DNA of 64,000 nt from JANPCX01 sp966211815 (GCA_966211815.1 CBIHOD010000006.1:1-64000), one strand, 5' to 3'; shown: positions 7,386 through 16,475, counted from the first letter of the stretch. Numbers and translations are program-made. The notes: generated by a model from the letters alone, not told the origin.

Positions 7386-8438
7386 ATGAATATTTTGGGC
7401 ATCGAATCTTCCTGCGACGAAACCGGCGTCGCTTTGGTCTCCTGCGAGGCGGGCGGGCCCAGTGTCCCAAGGCTGCTGGCGCAGGGACTGCACAGCCAGA
7501 TCGACATGCACCAGGCCTATGGCGGCGTGGTGCCGGAATTGGCTTCGCGCGACCATATCCGGCGCGTCGTGCCCTTGACGCGCCGGGTCATGGCCGAGGC
7601 GCGGCTCGGTTTGAAGGATGTGGACGTCGTGGCTTACACCCAGGGGCCCGGGCTGGCCGGCGCCTTGCTGGTCGGGGCCGGCGTGGCCTGCGCGCTGGCA
7701 GCGTCGCTGGGCAAGCCCGTCCTCGGCGTGCACCACCTCGAAGGCCACCTGCTGTCGCCTTTCCTGTCCAGCGACCCGCCCGAGTTTCCTTTCGTCGCGT
7801 TGCTGGTCTCAGGAGGGCACACCCAGTTGATGCGGGTCGACGACGTCGGGCGCTACGCCTTGCTCGGCGAATCCATCGACGATGCCGCGGGCGAAGCTTT
7901 CGACAAGTCCGCCAAGCTGCTGGGCCTGGGCTATCCCGGTGGCCCGGCCCTGTCCCGACTGGCGGCTTCGGGGGACCCCCGGCGTTTCGACCTGCCGCGT
8001 CCGCTGCTGCACAGCGGCAACCTGGACTTCTCCTTCGCCGGCTTGAAGACCGCGGTCCGGACGCACCACATGAAGCTCGGCGGGACGCCGGCGGCGCAAG
8101 ACCTGGCCGACCTGGCGGCCGCCACACAGGAGGCCATCGTCGACGTGCTGGTGCGCAAGTCGGTCAAGGCCCTGGAGGGCACCGGCCTGCGCAGGCTGGT
8201 GGTGGCGGGGGGCGTGGGTGCCAATGCGCGCCTTCGGCAGGCGCTGAATTCCGCTTGCGCCCGGCGCCAGGTGCGCGTGCATTACCCCGAGCTGGATTTG
8301 TGCACTGACAACGGCGCCATGATCGCCTTGGCCGCCGCGATGCGGTTGCAGCGCGGCATCGCGGCGCTCCAGGCCGACCATTCCTTCCGCGTTTTGCCGC
8401 GCTGGCCGTTGGCCGAAGCGCCTGCGGCGGCGGCTTGA
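7386..8438 (+). CDS. tsaD: tRNA threonylcarbamoyladenosine transferase TsaD
   Basis: ASKHA-fold enzyme of 350 residues that transfers the threonylcarbamoyl group to A37 of ANN-decoding tRNAs, working with TsaB and TsaE. The metal-binding motif HLEGH is at 117-121, and 'LVSGGHTQL' and 'GEAFDKSAKLLGLGYPGGP' are family signatures. The ATG at 7386 is used. TACACT at 7374-7379 resembles a -10 placed so close that the mRNA could be nearly leaderless; no Shine-Dalgarno is visible. That part is speculative. Confidence 0.96.
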   Translation: MNILGIESSCDETGVALVSCEAGGPSVPRLLAQGLHSQIDMHQAYGGVVPELASRDHIRRVVPLTRRVMAEARLGLKDVDVVAYTQGPGLAGALLVGAGVACALAASLGKPVLGVHHLEGHLLSPFLSSDPPEFPFVALLVSGGHTQLMRVDDVGRYALLGESIDDAAGEAFDKSAKLLGLGYPGGPALSRLAASGDPRRFDLPRPLLHSGNLDFSFAGLKTAVRTHHMKLGGTPAAQDLADLAAATQEAIVDVLVRKSVKALEGTGLRRLVVAGGVGANARLRQALNSACARRQVRVHYPELDLCTDNGAMIALAAAMRLQRGIAALQADHSFRVLPRWPLAEAPAAAA

Positions 8439-8627
8439 AATCCGCGCGCCTGCCGTCCCCTTGGCGGGGAATCGTGGACGGGGCACCACCTAAAATCATC
8501 GCTTGAATGGTGTTGCCGCGGCGGCCCTCACGCGTCAATCGACAGCGGATGGCTGCTTTTTCTTTTTCCAAAAACACGGGCAAGGGCTGGGTCGGCCGCT
8601 GCCTGTGCTTGCAAATCGGTTGACCGG

Positions 8628-9950
8628 ATGATGCGTAGTGAATCGAAATTGATCCGCCGGGGGCTTTTGCGCACCTGCGCGGCCGCCTTTCTGGCCCTGT
8701 CGGGCGGAGTATCCGGCTTGGGGGCGGCCGCCGCCCAGCCTTCCGCCCGCGTCGAGTCGATCCGGCTCGCCCTGATCGAGGGTTTGTCGGGCCCGTTCGC
8801 CAACACCGGGGAAGCCGTCTACCGCAACTTGCTGTGGGCCGTCGAGCGGGTGAACCAGCGGGGCGGTGTCAAGCTGCCTTCAGGGGCGCGCCCGCTCGAA
8901 CTGATGCGTTTCGACAGCAAAGGCGCCACCGAGGAAGCCCTGGCGATGTTCAAGGCGGCGGTGGACGCCGATGCGCTGGTGGTGCTGCAGGGCAACAGCT
9001 CCGCCACCGCCGCCGCGTTGATCGACGCGGTGAACAAGCACAACCAGCGCGAGCCGCGGCGGCGGGCGCTGTTCCTCAACTATTCGGCGGTGGAGCCCAG
9101 CCTGACCAACGAGAAATGCAGCTTCTGGCATTTCCGCTTCGACGCGCACGCCGACATGCGCCTGGCGGCGTTGACCGACGTGCTGCGCGACGACGCCTCG
9201 TTGAAAAAGGTCTACCTCATCGGGCAGGATTACAGCTTCGGCCAGCACGTGTTGAAGAAGGGCCGCGAGATGCTGACCGCCAAGCGGCCGGACATCGAAG
9301 TCGTCGGCGAGGAACTCCACCCGATCGGCAAGGTGAAGGATTTCCTGCCCTACGTCACGAAGATCAAGGCCAGCGGCGCCCAGGCGGTGTTGACCGGCAA
9401 CTGGGGCAATGATTTGACGCTGCTCATCAAGGCCGCCCGCGACGTCGGCCTGGACGCCCGCTTCTACACCTTCTACGGCAACGGCTTCGGCGCGCCGGCG
9501 GCCATCGGCGAGGCCGGCATCGGGCGGGTGGTGGCGGTGGCGGAATGGCATCCCAACGTCGGCACGCCCACGTCGGACCGTTTTTTCGAAGCTTTCCGCC
9601 AGCGCTTCCCGAAACCGCAGGACGACTACGTCCACGCCCGCATGCACGCGATGGTCGAGATGCTCGTCGCGTCGATGGAAAAGGCCCGGGGCACCGAGGC
9701 CGCCGCTGTCGCCAAGGCGATGGAAGGGGCGCAGCTGGACGCCCGGCCGCTGGGCGGCTTCCACCAGGGGTGGATGCGGGCGGCCGACCACCAGTTCATC
9801 CAGCCGCTCTATGTCAGCGGCATGCGGCGCGCCGGCGACACCGGCGTGCGTTTCGACAACGAAGGCTCGGGCTACGGCTTTCGCACGGTGCGTTATGTGT
9901 CGCCCGAAGAAACGGAGCAGCCGCACCGCTGCGCCATGGCCCGGCCTTGA
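8628..9950 (+). CDS. Periplasmic substrate-binding protein (Leu/Ile/Val-type)
   Basis: Exported type 1 periplasmic-binding-fold protein of 440 residues, like the receptors of branched-chain amino acid or urea/amide ABC transporters. The N terminus has a twin-arginine-containing n-region ('LIRRGLL'), a hydrophobic stretch and an Ala-rich cleavage region near residue 36. The mature protein starts with 'IRLALIEGLSGPFANTGEA', typical of the family. No permease or ATPase gene is adjacent, so it is an orphan and its ligand cannot be inferred. TAAAAT at 8491-8496 is a possible -10. Confidence 0.85.
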   Translation: MMRSESKLIRRGLLRTCAAAFLALSGGVSGLGAAAAQPSARVESIRLALIEGLSGPFANTGEAVYRNLLWAVERVNQRGGVKLPSGARPLELMRFDSKGATEEALAMFKAAVDADALVVLQGNSSATAAALIDAVNKHNQREPRRRALFLNYSAVEPSLTNEKCSFWHFRFDAHADMRLAALTDVLRDDASLKKVYLIGQDYSFGQHVLKKGREMLTAKRPDIEVVGEELHPIGKVKDFLPYVTKIKASGAQAVLTGNWGNDLTLLIKAARDVGLDARFYTFYGNGFGAPAAIGEAGIGRVVAVAEWHPNVGTPTSDRFFEAFRQRFPKPQDDYVHARMHAMVEMLVASMEKARGTEAAAVAKAMEGAQLDARPLGGFHQGWMRAADHQFIQPLYVSGMRRAGDTGVRFDNEGSGYGFRTVRYVSPEETEQPHRCAMARP

Positions 9951-10001
9951 GGCCTTGCAGCCCGGTTGAAACGTCCCATAGCAGCCTGGTGGCTGCCGGG
10001 C

Positions 10002-10166
10002 TATAATCGAACGGCTTTGCGTTTCTCATTTTCGAGACGGCTCTCCACGGCGAGCCGGCAAGAGGATGGAGCGCAGGCGAATCGCACGGCGCCGGTCGGT
10101 TTCACTGGCGACCGCAAGTCCAATCCACGGGGCACGCAAATGCGCCGCCCCCACACAGGAAACACC
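10002..10166 (+). promoter_or_regulatory. rpsO promoter element and structured leader
   Basis: TATAAT at 10002-10007 is a perfect -10, though no good -35 is visible, and gives a leader of about 150 nt. The leader holds at least two stems: CGGCTC/GAGCCG, and CGGTCG/CGACCG around 10096-10122. Ribosomal protein S15 is known to repress its own mRNA through leader structures that differ between bacterial groups. Whether this leader does so is inference. Confidence 0.5.
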
Positions 10167-10436
10167 ATGACCCAGTCCGCCGCCCAGAAGGCAGAAATCG
10201 TCAAGTCCAACGCGCGCAGCGCCAACGACACGGGATCCCCCGAAGTCCAGGTCGCCCTGCTCACCGCGCGTATCAACGAACTGACGCCGCATTTCAAGAC
10301 CCATCTGAAAGACCACCACGGCCGCCGCGGCCTCCTCAAGATGGTCAACGCCCGCAAGAGCCTGCTGGCCTACCTGAAGAACAAGGACGCCGAACGCTAC
10401 ACCGCGCTGATCCAGAAGCTGGGCCTGCGCAAGTAA
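10167..10436 (+). CDS. rpsO: 30S ribosomal protein S15
   Basis: The 89 residues are the family's standard length. S15 binds the central domain of 16S rRNA early in 30S assembly. 'RSANDTGSPEVQVALLTARI' and 'DHHGRRGLLKMVNARKSLL' are signatures. ATG 10167 follows AGGA at 10157-10160; the frame stays open upstream but that part is leader, not protein. It precedes pnp, as in many bacteria. Confidence 0.97.
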   Translation: MTQSAAQKAEIVKSNARSANDTGSPEVQVALLTARINELTPHFKTHLKDHHGRRGLLKMVNARKSLLAYLKNKDAERYTALIQKLGLRK

Positions 10437-10452
10437 GCCGCTGAACGAAGTG

Positions 10453-10490
10453 AAGAGCCTGTCTGGCCCCACCAGCACAGGCTCTTTGTT
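10453..10490 (+). terminator. rpsO intrinsic terminator
   Basis: AAGAGCCTGT (10453-10462) pairs with ACAGGCTCTT (10477-10486), with a further CTGG/CCAG stem inside the loop. TTGTTATTT follows. A strong terminator 16 bp after rpsO, so pnp probably has its own promoter or depends on read-through. Confidence 0.88.
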
Positions 10491-10525
10491 ATTTGGAGTT
10501 GACGCATTCAACGATGACGATGTGT

Positions 10526-10565
10526 CATTCCACCGGGGTTGTGGCCACGCAGCCCCGCTGGAATG
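10526..10565 (+). promoter_or_regulatory. pnp leader stem-loop
   Basis: CATTCCA (10526-10532) pairs with TGGAATG (10559-10565). After one C-C mismatch the stem continues for about six more pairs to a loop of about 12 nt. In enterobacteria a long duplex in the pnp leader is cut by RNase III and then lets PNPase repress its own translation. The same role here is inferred from position and shape only. Confidence 0.5.
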
Positions 10566-10646
10566 GCATCGCGCCAGGATGTGCCGACTCCTTGCATTGA
10601 CGGGGCCCGCGAGGGCTGCCCGACCCACCAACACAGGAGATCAAGC

Positions 10647-12770
10647 ATGAGCAGCATGTTCAACAAAGTCACCAAGACCTTCCAATGGGGCCAGCACCAG
10701 GTCATCCTGGAGACCGGTGAAATCGCGCGCCAGTCCGGCGGCGCCGTGATCGTCAACGTCGAAGACACCGTGGTGCTGGCCACCGTGGTCGGCGCCAAGA
10801 ACGCCAAACCGGGCCAGGACTTCTTCCCGTTGACCGTCGACTACATCGAGAAGACCTACGCCGCCGGCAAGATCCCTGGCAGCTTCTTCAAGCGCGAAGG
10901 CCGGCCGAGCGAGCTCGAAACGCTGACCTCGCGCCTGATCGACCGTCCGCTGCGCCCGCTGTTCCCCGAAGGCTTCTACAACGAGGTCCAGGTGGTGGTG
11001 CACGTGCTGTCGCTGAACCCCGAAGTCTCGGCCGACATCCCCGCCCTGATCGGCTCCAGCGCCGCGCTGGCGATCTCCGGCATCCCGTTCAACGGCCCGA
11101 TCGGCGCCGCCCGCGTCGGTTACATCAACGGCGAGTACGTGCTGAACCCGGGCAAGACCCAGCTGCTGCAGTCCAAGATGGACCTGGTCGTCGCCGGCAC
11201 CGAGGCCGCCGTGCTGATGGTCGAGTCCGAAGCCCAGCAACTGAGCGAGGAAGTCATGCTCGGCGGCGTCGTCTACGGCCATGAACAAAGCCGCGTCGCC
11301 ATCGCCGCCATCAACGAACTGGTCCGTGACGCCGGCAAGCCGGTCTGGGACTGGACCCCGCCCGCCAAGGACGAAGCCTTCATCGCCAAGGTCACCGCTC
11401 TGGCCGAGGAGCCGCTGCGCGCCGCCTACCAGATCCGCTCGAAGCAGGCCCGCACCCAGGCCACCCGCGAAGTCACCGCCAATACCCTGGCCGCGCTGAC
11501 CGCCGAAGGCACCGAGTTCGACAAGGTCAAGGTCGACAACGTCCTGTTCGACATCGAAGCCAAGATCGTCCGCAACCAGATCCTGGCCGGCGAGCCCCGC
11601 ATCGACGGCCGCGACACCCGCACCGTGCGCCAGATCGAGATCCGCAACGGCGTGCTGCCGCGCGTCCACGGCTCGGCCCTCTTCACCCGCGGCGAGACCC
11701 AGGCCCTGGTGGCCGCCACGCTCGGCACCGACCGCGATTCGCAGAAGATCGACGCCCTGGCCGGCGAGTTCTCCGAGCACTTCATGCTGCACTACAACAT
11801 GCCGCCCTTCGCCACCGGTGAAACCGGCCGCGTCGGCACGCCCAAGCGCCGCGAGATCGGCCACGGCCGCCTGGCCAAGCGCGCGCTGGTCGCGGTGCTG
11901 CCCGACCGCACCGAGTTCCCGTACTCGATGCGCGTCGTCTCCGAGATCACCGAATCCAATGGCTCCTCCTCGATGGCTTCCGTCTGCGGCGGCTGCCTGG
12001 CGCTGATGGACGCCGGCGTGCCGCTGAAGGCGCATGTCGCGGGCATCGCGATGGGCCTGATCAAGGACGGCAACCGTTTCGCCGTGCTGACCGACATCCT
12101 CGGCGACGAGGACCACCTCGGGGACATGGACTTCAAGGTGGCCGGGACTTCCGAGGGCGTGACCGCGCTGCAGATGGACATCAAGATCCAGGGCATCACC
12201 CAGGAGATCATGCAGGTCGCCCTGGCGCAGGCCAAGGAGGCGCGCCTGCACATCCTGGGCAAGATGGTCGAAGCGATGGGCCAGGCCAACGCCGAGGTGT
12301 CGCAATTCGCGCCGCGCCTGTACACGATGAAGATCAACCCGGAGAAGATCCGCGACGTCATCGGCAAGGGTGGCGCCACCATCCGCGCGCTGACCGAAGA
12401 GACCGGCACCACGATCGACATCGGCGAAGACGGCACGATCACCATCGCGTCGGCCGACGCCGACAAGGCCGAAGCCGCCAAGAAGCGCATCGAGGAGATC
12501 ACCGCCGAGGTGGAGATCGGCAAGGTCTACGAAGGCCCGATCACCAAGATCCTCGACTTCGGCGCGCTGGTCAACCTGTTGCCCGGCAAGGACGGCCTCT
12601 TGCACATCAGCCAGATCGCCCACCAGCGGGTCGAGAAGGTGACGGACTTCCTCTCCGAAGGCCAGGTCGTGAAGGTCAAGGTCCTCGAGACCGACGAGAA
12701 GGGCCGCATCAAACTGTCGATGAAGGCCCTGATCGAGCGCGACGCGCCGCAGCCCGCCCCGCAAGAGTGA
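10647..12770 (+). CDS. pnp: Polyribonucleotide nucleotidyltransferase (PNPase)
   Basis: Phosphorolytic 3'-5' exoribonuclease of 707 residues, a trimeric degradosome-type enzyme. In order it has an RNase PH domain, an all-helical linker, a second catalytic RNase PH domain, a KH domain ('IRDVIGKGGATIRALTEETG', about residue 570) and a C-terminal S1 domain ('KDGLLHISQI'). The ATG at 10647 follows AGGAGA at 10635-10640. The protein ends soon after the S1 domain. Confidence 0.97.
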   Translation: MSSMFNKVTKTFQWGQHQVILETGEIARQSGGAVIVNVEDTVVLATVVGAKNAKPGQDFFPLTVDYIEKTYAAGKIPGSFFKREGRPSELETLTSRLIDRPLRPLFPEGFYNEVQVVVHVLSLNPEVSADIPALIGSSAALAISGIPFNGPIGAARVGYINGEYVLNPGKTQLLQSKMDLVVAGTEAAVLMVESEAQQLSEEVMLGGVVYGHEQSRVAIAAINELVRDAGKPVWDWTPPAKDEAFIAKVTALAEEPLRAAYQIRSKQARTQATREVTANTLAALTAEGTEFDKVKVDNVLFDIEAKIVRNQILAGEPRIDGRDTRTVRQIEIRNGVLPRVHGSALFTRGETQALVAATLGTDRDSQKIDALAGEFSEHFMLHYNMPPFATGETGRVGTPKRREIGHGRLAKRALVAVLPDRTEFPYSMRVVSEITESNGSSSMASVCGGCLALMDAGVPLKAHVAGIAMGLIKDGNRFAVLTDILGDEDHLGDMDFKVAGTSEGVTALQMDIKIQGITQEIMQVALAQAKEARLHILGKMVEAMGQANAEVSQFAPRLYTMKINPEKIRDVIGKGGATIRALTEETGTTIDIGEDGTITIASADADKAEAAKKRIEEITAEVEIGKVYEGPITKILDFGALVNLLPGKDGLLHISQIAHQRVEKVTDFLSEGQVVKVKVLETDEKGRIKLSMKALIERDAPQPAPQE

Positions 12771-12797
12771 CATCGCAAAGGAAGTAACGCCCGCCTG

Positions 12798-12822
12798 GGC
12801 AAGGCCGCGTCGCGGCCTTGCC
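12798..12822 (+). terminator. GC hairpin between pnp and the oxidoreductase gene
   Basis: Twelve-base arms (12798-12809 and 12811-12822) are perfect complements around a single base, with outer CCCGCC/GGCGGG pairing extending the stem. No U-tract follows, so it is more likely a 3'-end stabiliser, pause or Rho-coupled element than an intrinsic terminator. Confidence 0.45.
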
Positions 12823-12841
12823 TCCCGGCGGGCCGCGCACC

Positions 12842-13828
12842 ATGAAAGCGATCGAGATTTCATCCCCCGGCGGTCCGGAGGCCCTGCGCCTGGTCGAGCG
12901 CCCTGATCCCGTGGCGGGCTCGGGGGAAGTGTTGATCCGCGTGGCGGCTTCGGGCGTGAACCGTCCCGACGTCCTGCAGCGCAAGGGTGCTTATCCGCCG
13001 CCGCCCGGCGCTTCCGACCTGCCGGGGCTGGAGGTTGCGGGCACCATCGTCGCGGGCGACCAGTCCGCCATGTCGGCCCAGGGCCTGAATGTGGGGGATG
13101 CGGTTTGCGCGCTGGTGTCGGGAGGGGGATACGCCGAGCTTTGCGTGGCGCCTGCGGCGCAGTGCCTGCCCGTGCCGCAGGGCCTGGGCTTGGTCGAGGC
13201 GGCCAGCCTGCCCGAGACCTTCTTCACCGTGTGGTCCAACGTGTTCGACCGCGCGCGCCTGCAAGGCGGGGAATGGCTGCTGGTGCACGGCGGCAGCAGC
13301 GGCATCGGCGTGACCGCCATCCAGGTGGCCAAGGCCTTCGGTGCCCGCGTCGTCGTCACCGTCGGTTCGGATGACAAGGCCCAGGCTTGCCTGGGGCTGG
13401 GCGCTGACCACGCCATCAACTACCGCGAGGCGGATTTCGTCGCCGAGGTCCAGCGCCTTACCCAGGGTCGGGGCGTCGATGTCGTGCTCGACATGGTGGC
13501 CGGGGCTTATGTGGCGCGGAACCTGCAATGCCTTGCCGAGGATGGCCGCGTCGTCATCATCGCGGTCCAGGGCGGCGTGAAGGCGGAAGTCGATGCGGGG
13601 TTGGTGCTGCGCCGCCGCCTGACGGTGACGGGATCGACGCTGCGGGCGCGGCCGCCCGCTTTCAAAGCGGGCATCGCCGAGGCCTTGCGCGCCAAGGTCT
13701 GGCCTTTGATCGGCCGGGGGCTCATCAGGCCGGTGGTCCACCAGGTGTTCCCGGCGGCGCAAGCCGGCCAGGCCCACGCCCTGATGGAATCGAACCAACA
13801 CATCGGCAAGCTGGTGCTGGCCTGGTGA
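12842..13828 (+). CDS. NAD(P)H quinone oxidoreductase, PIG3/zeta-crystallin type
   Basis: Zinc-independent medium-chain dehydrogenase/reductase of 328 residues that reduces quinones or enones with NADPH. The GroES-like N domain carries 'GEVLIRVAASGVNRPDVLQRKG'; the Rossmann domain has 'VHGGSSGIGVTAIQVAKAFGA'. It resembles the PIG3-type subgroup. ATG 12842 is used because the upstream in-frame stretch is a GC hairpin. It stops 30 bp before tpiA, which suggests co-transcription. Confidence 0.88.
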   Translation: MKAIEISSPGGPEALRLVERPDPVAGSGEVLIRVAASGVNRPDVLQRKGAYPPPPGASDLPGLEVAGTIVAGDQSAMSAQGLNVGDAVCALVSGGGYAELCVAPAAQCLPVPQGLGLVEAASLPETFFTVWSNVFDRARLQGGEWLLVHGGSSGIGVTAIQVAKAFGARVVVTVGSDDKAQACLGLGADHAINYREADFVAEVQRLTQGRGVDVVLDMVAGAYVARNLQCLAEDGRVVIIAVQGGVKAEVDAGLVLRRRLTVTGSTLRARPPAFKAGIAEALRAKVWPLIGRGLIRPVVHQVFPAAQAGQAHALMESNQHIGKLVLAW

Positions 13829-13858
13829 ATGCTGAAAAGAATCAAGGAGTCGAAGGAC

Positions 13859-14623
13859 ATGCGTCGCAAACTGGTCGTGGGTAACTGGAAGATGAACGGC
13901 AGCCGCGCTGCCAACGCGGAGCTGCTGTCGGCCGTGGCCGAGCAGGCGCCTTTCCTTTGCGAAGTGGCGGTCTGCGCGCCCTTCCCCTACCTGGCGGACG
14001 TCGCGCTGTCGCTGCAGTCCAGCGGCGTGCAATGGGGTGCCCAGGATTGCTCCAGCCACGAGGCCGGCGCCTACACGGGCGAGGTCTCCGCGGTGATGCT
14101 GTCCGAGTTCGGCTGCCGCTACGCGATCGTGGGCCACTCCGAACGCCGCGCGATGCACGCCGAGTCTGACCAGCTGGTGGCCGACAAGGCCAAGATCGCC
14201 TTGGCCCACAAGCTGACGCCGATCGTCTGCGTCGGCGAGACGCTGGAAGAGCGCGAGGCCGGCAACACCGAAGCCGTGGTCAAGCGCCAGCTGTCGGCGG
14301 TCATCCACACGCTGGGGCATTGCATTTCGCGGGTGGTGGTCGCCTACGAGCCTGTCTGGGCCATCGGTACCGGCAAGACGGCGACGCCGGAGCAGGCACA
14401 AGCCGTCCATGCGCTGCTGCGCCAGCAATTGGCTGCTGCGACACAGAAAGCCGGCGAGATGCAGCTGCTCTACGGCGGCAGCGTCAAGGCCGACAACGCG
14501 CAAAGCCTTTTCTCGCAACCCGACATCGACGGCGGCCTGATCGGCGGCGCGTCCTTGAAGGCCGCGGATTTCCTGGCGATCGCCCGCGCCGCCAGCGCGG
14601 CGACCGCGACCGCAACCGCTTGA
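13859..14623 (+). CDS. tpiA: Triosephosphate isomerase
   Basis: Glycolytic enzyme of 254 residues interconverting dihydroxyacetone phosphate and glyceraldehyde 3-phosphate. Catalytic residues are visible: Asn9 and Lys11 in 'GNWKMNG', His93 in 'VGHSERR', Glu164 in 'AYEPVWAIGTG', and the C-terminal 'LYGGSV' phosphate loop. AAGGAG at 13844-13849 selects ATG 13859 over an in-frame start 30 nt earlier. Confidence 0.97.
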   Translation: MRRKLVVGNWKMNGSRAANAELLSAVAEQAPFLCEVAVCAPFPYLADVALSLQSSGVQWGAQDCSSHEAGAYTGEVSAVMLSEFGCRYAIVGHSERRAMHAESDQLVADKAKIALAHKLTPIVCVGETLEEREAGNTEAVVKRQLSAVIHTLGHCISRVVVAYEPVWAIGTGKTATPEQAQAVHALLRQQLAAATQKAGEMQLLYGGSVKADNAQSLFSQPDIDGGLIGGASLKAADFLAIARAASAATATATA

Positions 14624-14677
14624 AGCCCGGTTTCCCCGCGGCGAGCAGTCACAAAGAATTTTTGGAGCGATAGAGCA

Positions 14678-15088
14678 ATGAACTGGTTGATGAATCTGGT
14701 GCTGGTGGTGCAAGTCCTGTCCGCCGTTGCGATGGTGGGCCTGGTGCTGATCCAGCACGGCAAAGGCGCCGACATGGGCGCATCCTTCGGCAGCGGGGCC
14801 TCGGGCAGTCTGTTCGGTGCTTCGGGCAGCGCGAATTTCCTGTCGCGTTCGACGTCGGCCTGCGCCGCGGTCTTTTTCTGCTGCACCCTGGGCCTGGCCT
14901 ACCTGGGCAACACTCGCGAAGCGCCCGCGGCCGCCTCCGGCAGCGTGCTGGATGCGCCGAGTGTCTCGACGCCCGCCTCCGGCGCGGCCCAGATCCCCGG
15001 CACGGCTTCGCCGGAAGCGGTGCCGGGTTCCAGCGCGGCGTCCCCCGCGCCGGCAGCTTCGGGCGTCGACGCGATCCCGAAGCAATAA
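14678..15088 (+). CDS. secG: Preprotein translocase subunit SecG
   Basis: Small inner-membrane partner of SecYE, 136 residues. Two transmembrane segments (about 3-23 and 58-76) flank the conserved loop 'GKGADMGASFGSGASGSLFG'. The last 55 residues are a Ser/Ala/Pro-rich extension beyond the family core. The order tpiA-secG-tRNA-Leu-nuoA is the usual one in proteobacteria. Confidence 0.94.
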   Translation: MNWLMNLVLVVQVLSAVAMVGLVLIQHGKGADMGASFGSGASGSLFGASGSANFLSRSTSACAAVFFCCTLGLAYLGNTREAPAAASGSVLDAPSVSTPASGAAQIPGTASPEAVPGSSAASPAPAASGVDAIPKQ

Positions 15089-15294
15089 CGCCTTGTTTCT
15101 TCCGTCGGCGCTAGCGTGCCGCCGACGACAAGTCCCGCCCGAGTGCTTTTGCACTGACTGAACCTCACAGGGTTTCCCCCTTTCGGGTTAGAATGCGAGG
15201 CTGACTCGGAGAGCCATCCTCATGCCATCCGAGGCCCTGCGCGCAGAGCGGTCTGCCCTTCTGTTCGCTGTGGCGAAAACAAGCGTTTTTACGC

Positions 15295-15379
15295 GCCGAC
15301 GTGGTGAAATTGGTAGACACGCTATCTTGAGGGGGTAGTGGCGAAAGCTGTGCGAGTTCGAGTCTCGCCGTCGGCACCA
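15295..15379 (+). tRNA. tRNA-Leu(GAG)
   Basis: An 85-nt cloverleaf with encoded CCA. Acceptor arms GCCGACG and CGTCGGC pair fully. The anticodon stem CTATC/GGTAG frames a loop with anticodon GAG at 15329-15331. The long variable arm (GGCGAAAGCTG region) is typical of leucine tRNA, and the T arm contains GTTCGAGTC. Confidence 0.95.
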
Positions 15380-15500
15380 GTTGTATGAAAAGTTCTCCGC
15401 TTGGCGCCGGCCAGGCTTCACCGGGTGTGGTCCCCACAGTTCGCGGTGGAGCGTTCCGTCGGGCCGGGTCGGACGGACCACCCAGCCAGCCGCCATCACC

Positions 15501-15860
15501 ATGAACTTGAGCGAGTACCTGCCAGTCATTCTGTTCATCCTGGTGGGTATCGCGGTGGGCGTGCTGCCCCAGGCCATCGGTTTCGTGTTCGGTCCCCGCC
15601 GTCCCGACGAGGCCAAGAACTCCCCCTACGAATGCGGCTTCGAAGCCTTCGAAGACGCCCGGATGAAGTTCGACGTGCGCTACTACCTCGTCGCCATCCT
15701 CTTCATCCTCTTCGACCTCGAAATCGCCTTCCTCTTCCCCTGGGCGGTGTCGTTGAAGGAAATCGGCGCGACCGGCTTCTGGGCCATGATGATTTTCCTG
15801 GGCATCCTCGTCGTGGGCTTCGCTTACGAGTGGAAAAAAGGCGCCCTGGATTGGGAATGA
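15501..15860 (+). CDS. nuoA: NADH-quinone oxidoreductase subunit A
   Basis: Membrane subunit of complex I with 119 residues and three transmembrane helices. The loop 'KNSPYECGFEAFEDARMKFDVRYY' is the family signature and includes the conserved Cys used in active/deactive-state studies of homologues. ATG 15501 starts 'MNLSEYLP'; the open sequence before it overlaps the tRNA region. First gene of the nuo operon. Confidence 0.96.
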   Translation: MNLSEYLPVILFILVGIAVGVLPQAIGFVFGPRRPDEAKNSPYECGFEAFEDARMKFDVRYYLVAILFILFDLEIAFLFPWAVSLKEIGATGFWAMMIFLGILVVGFAYEWKKGALDWE

Positions 15861-15998
15861 TGGCGCCCCGGGTCCAGCGGGGGGTGCTTCTGCCGGTCCT
15901 CCGGTGGTATGCGGAGCGGCCCTTCGGCGGGGCCCAGGGCTGGCCTGGAGCGGCCCGGCGCTCGGCGCGTGAGCAGCATTGCAGTGAAGGTTCTTGCC

Positions 15999-16475
15999 AT
16001 GGGCATTGAAGGCGTTCTCAAAGAAGGTTTCGTCACCACCAGCGTGGATGCGCTGGTCAATTGGTCGAAGACGGGCTCCCTGTGGCCGATGACCTTCGGC
16101 CTGGCCTGCTGCGCGGTGGAAATGATGCACGCGGGCGCGGCCCGCTACGACATCGACCGTTTCGGCATGCTGTTCCGCCCCAGTCCCCGGCAGAGCGACC
16201 TGATGATCGTCGCCGGCACGCTGTGCAACAAGATGGCGCCCGCCCTGCGCAAGGTCTACGACCAGATGGCCGAGCCGCGCTGGGTGCTTTCGATGGGCTC
16301 TTGCGCCAACGGCGGCGGCTACTACCACTACAGCTACTCGGTCGTGCGCGGCTGCGACCGCATCGTGCCGGTCGACGTGTACGTGCCGGGCTGCCCGCCC
16401 ACCGCCGAGGCGCTGCTCTACGGCATCTTGCAGCTGCAGGCCAAGATCCGCCGCGAAAACACCATCGCCCGCTGA
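15999..16475 (+). CDS. nuoB: NADH-quinone oxidoreductase subunit B
   Basis: Peripheral-arm subunit of 158 residues that holds cluster N2, the last Fe-S centre before quinone. Ligands appear as the tandem cysteines of 'GLACCAVEM', Cys in 'MGSCANGGGYY' and Cys in 'VPGCPPTAEAL'. ATG 15999 follows AAGG at good spacing. The 138-bp gap from nuoA is GC-rich and holds no gene. Confidence 0.96.
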   Translation: MGIEGVLKEGFVTTSVDALVNWSKTGSLWPMTFGLACCAVEMMHAGAARYDIDRFGMLFRPSPRQSDLMIVAGTLCNKMAPALRKVYDQMAEPRWVLSMGSCANGGGYYHYSYSVVRGCDRIVPVDVYVPGCPPTAEALLYGILQLQAKIRRENTIAR

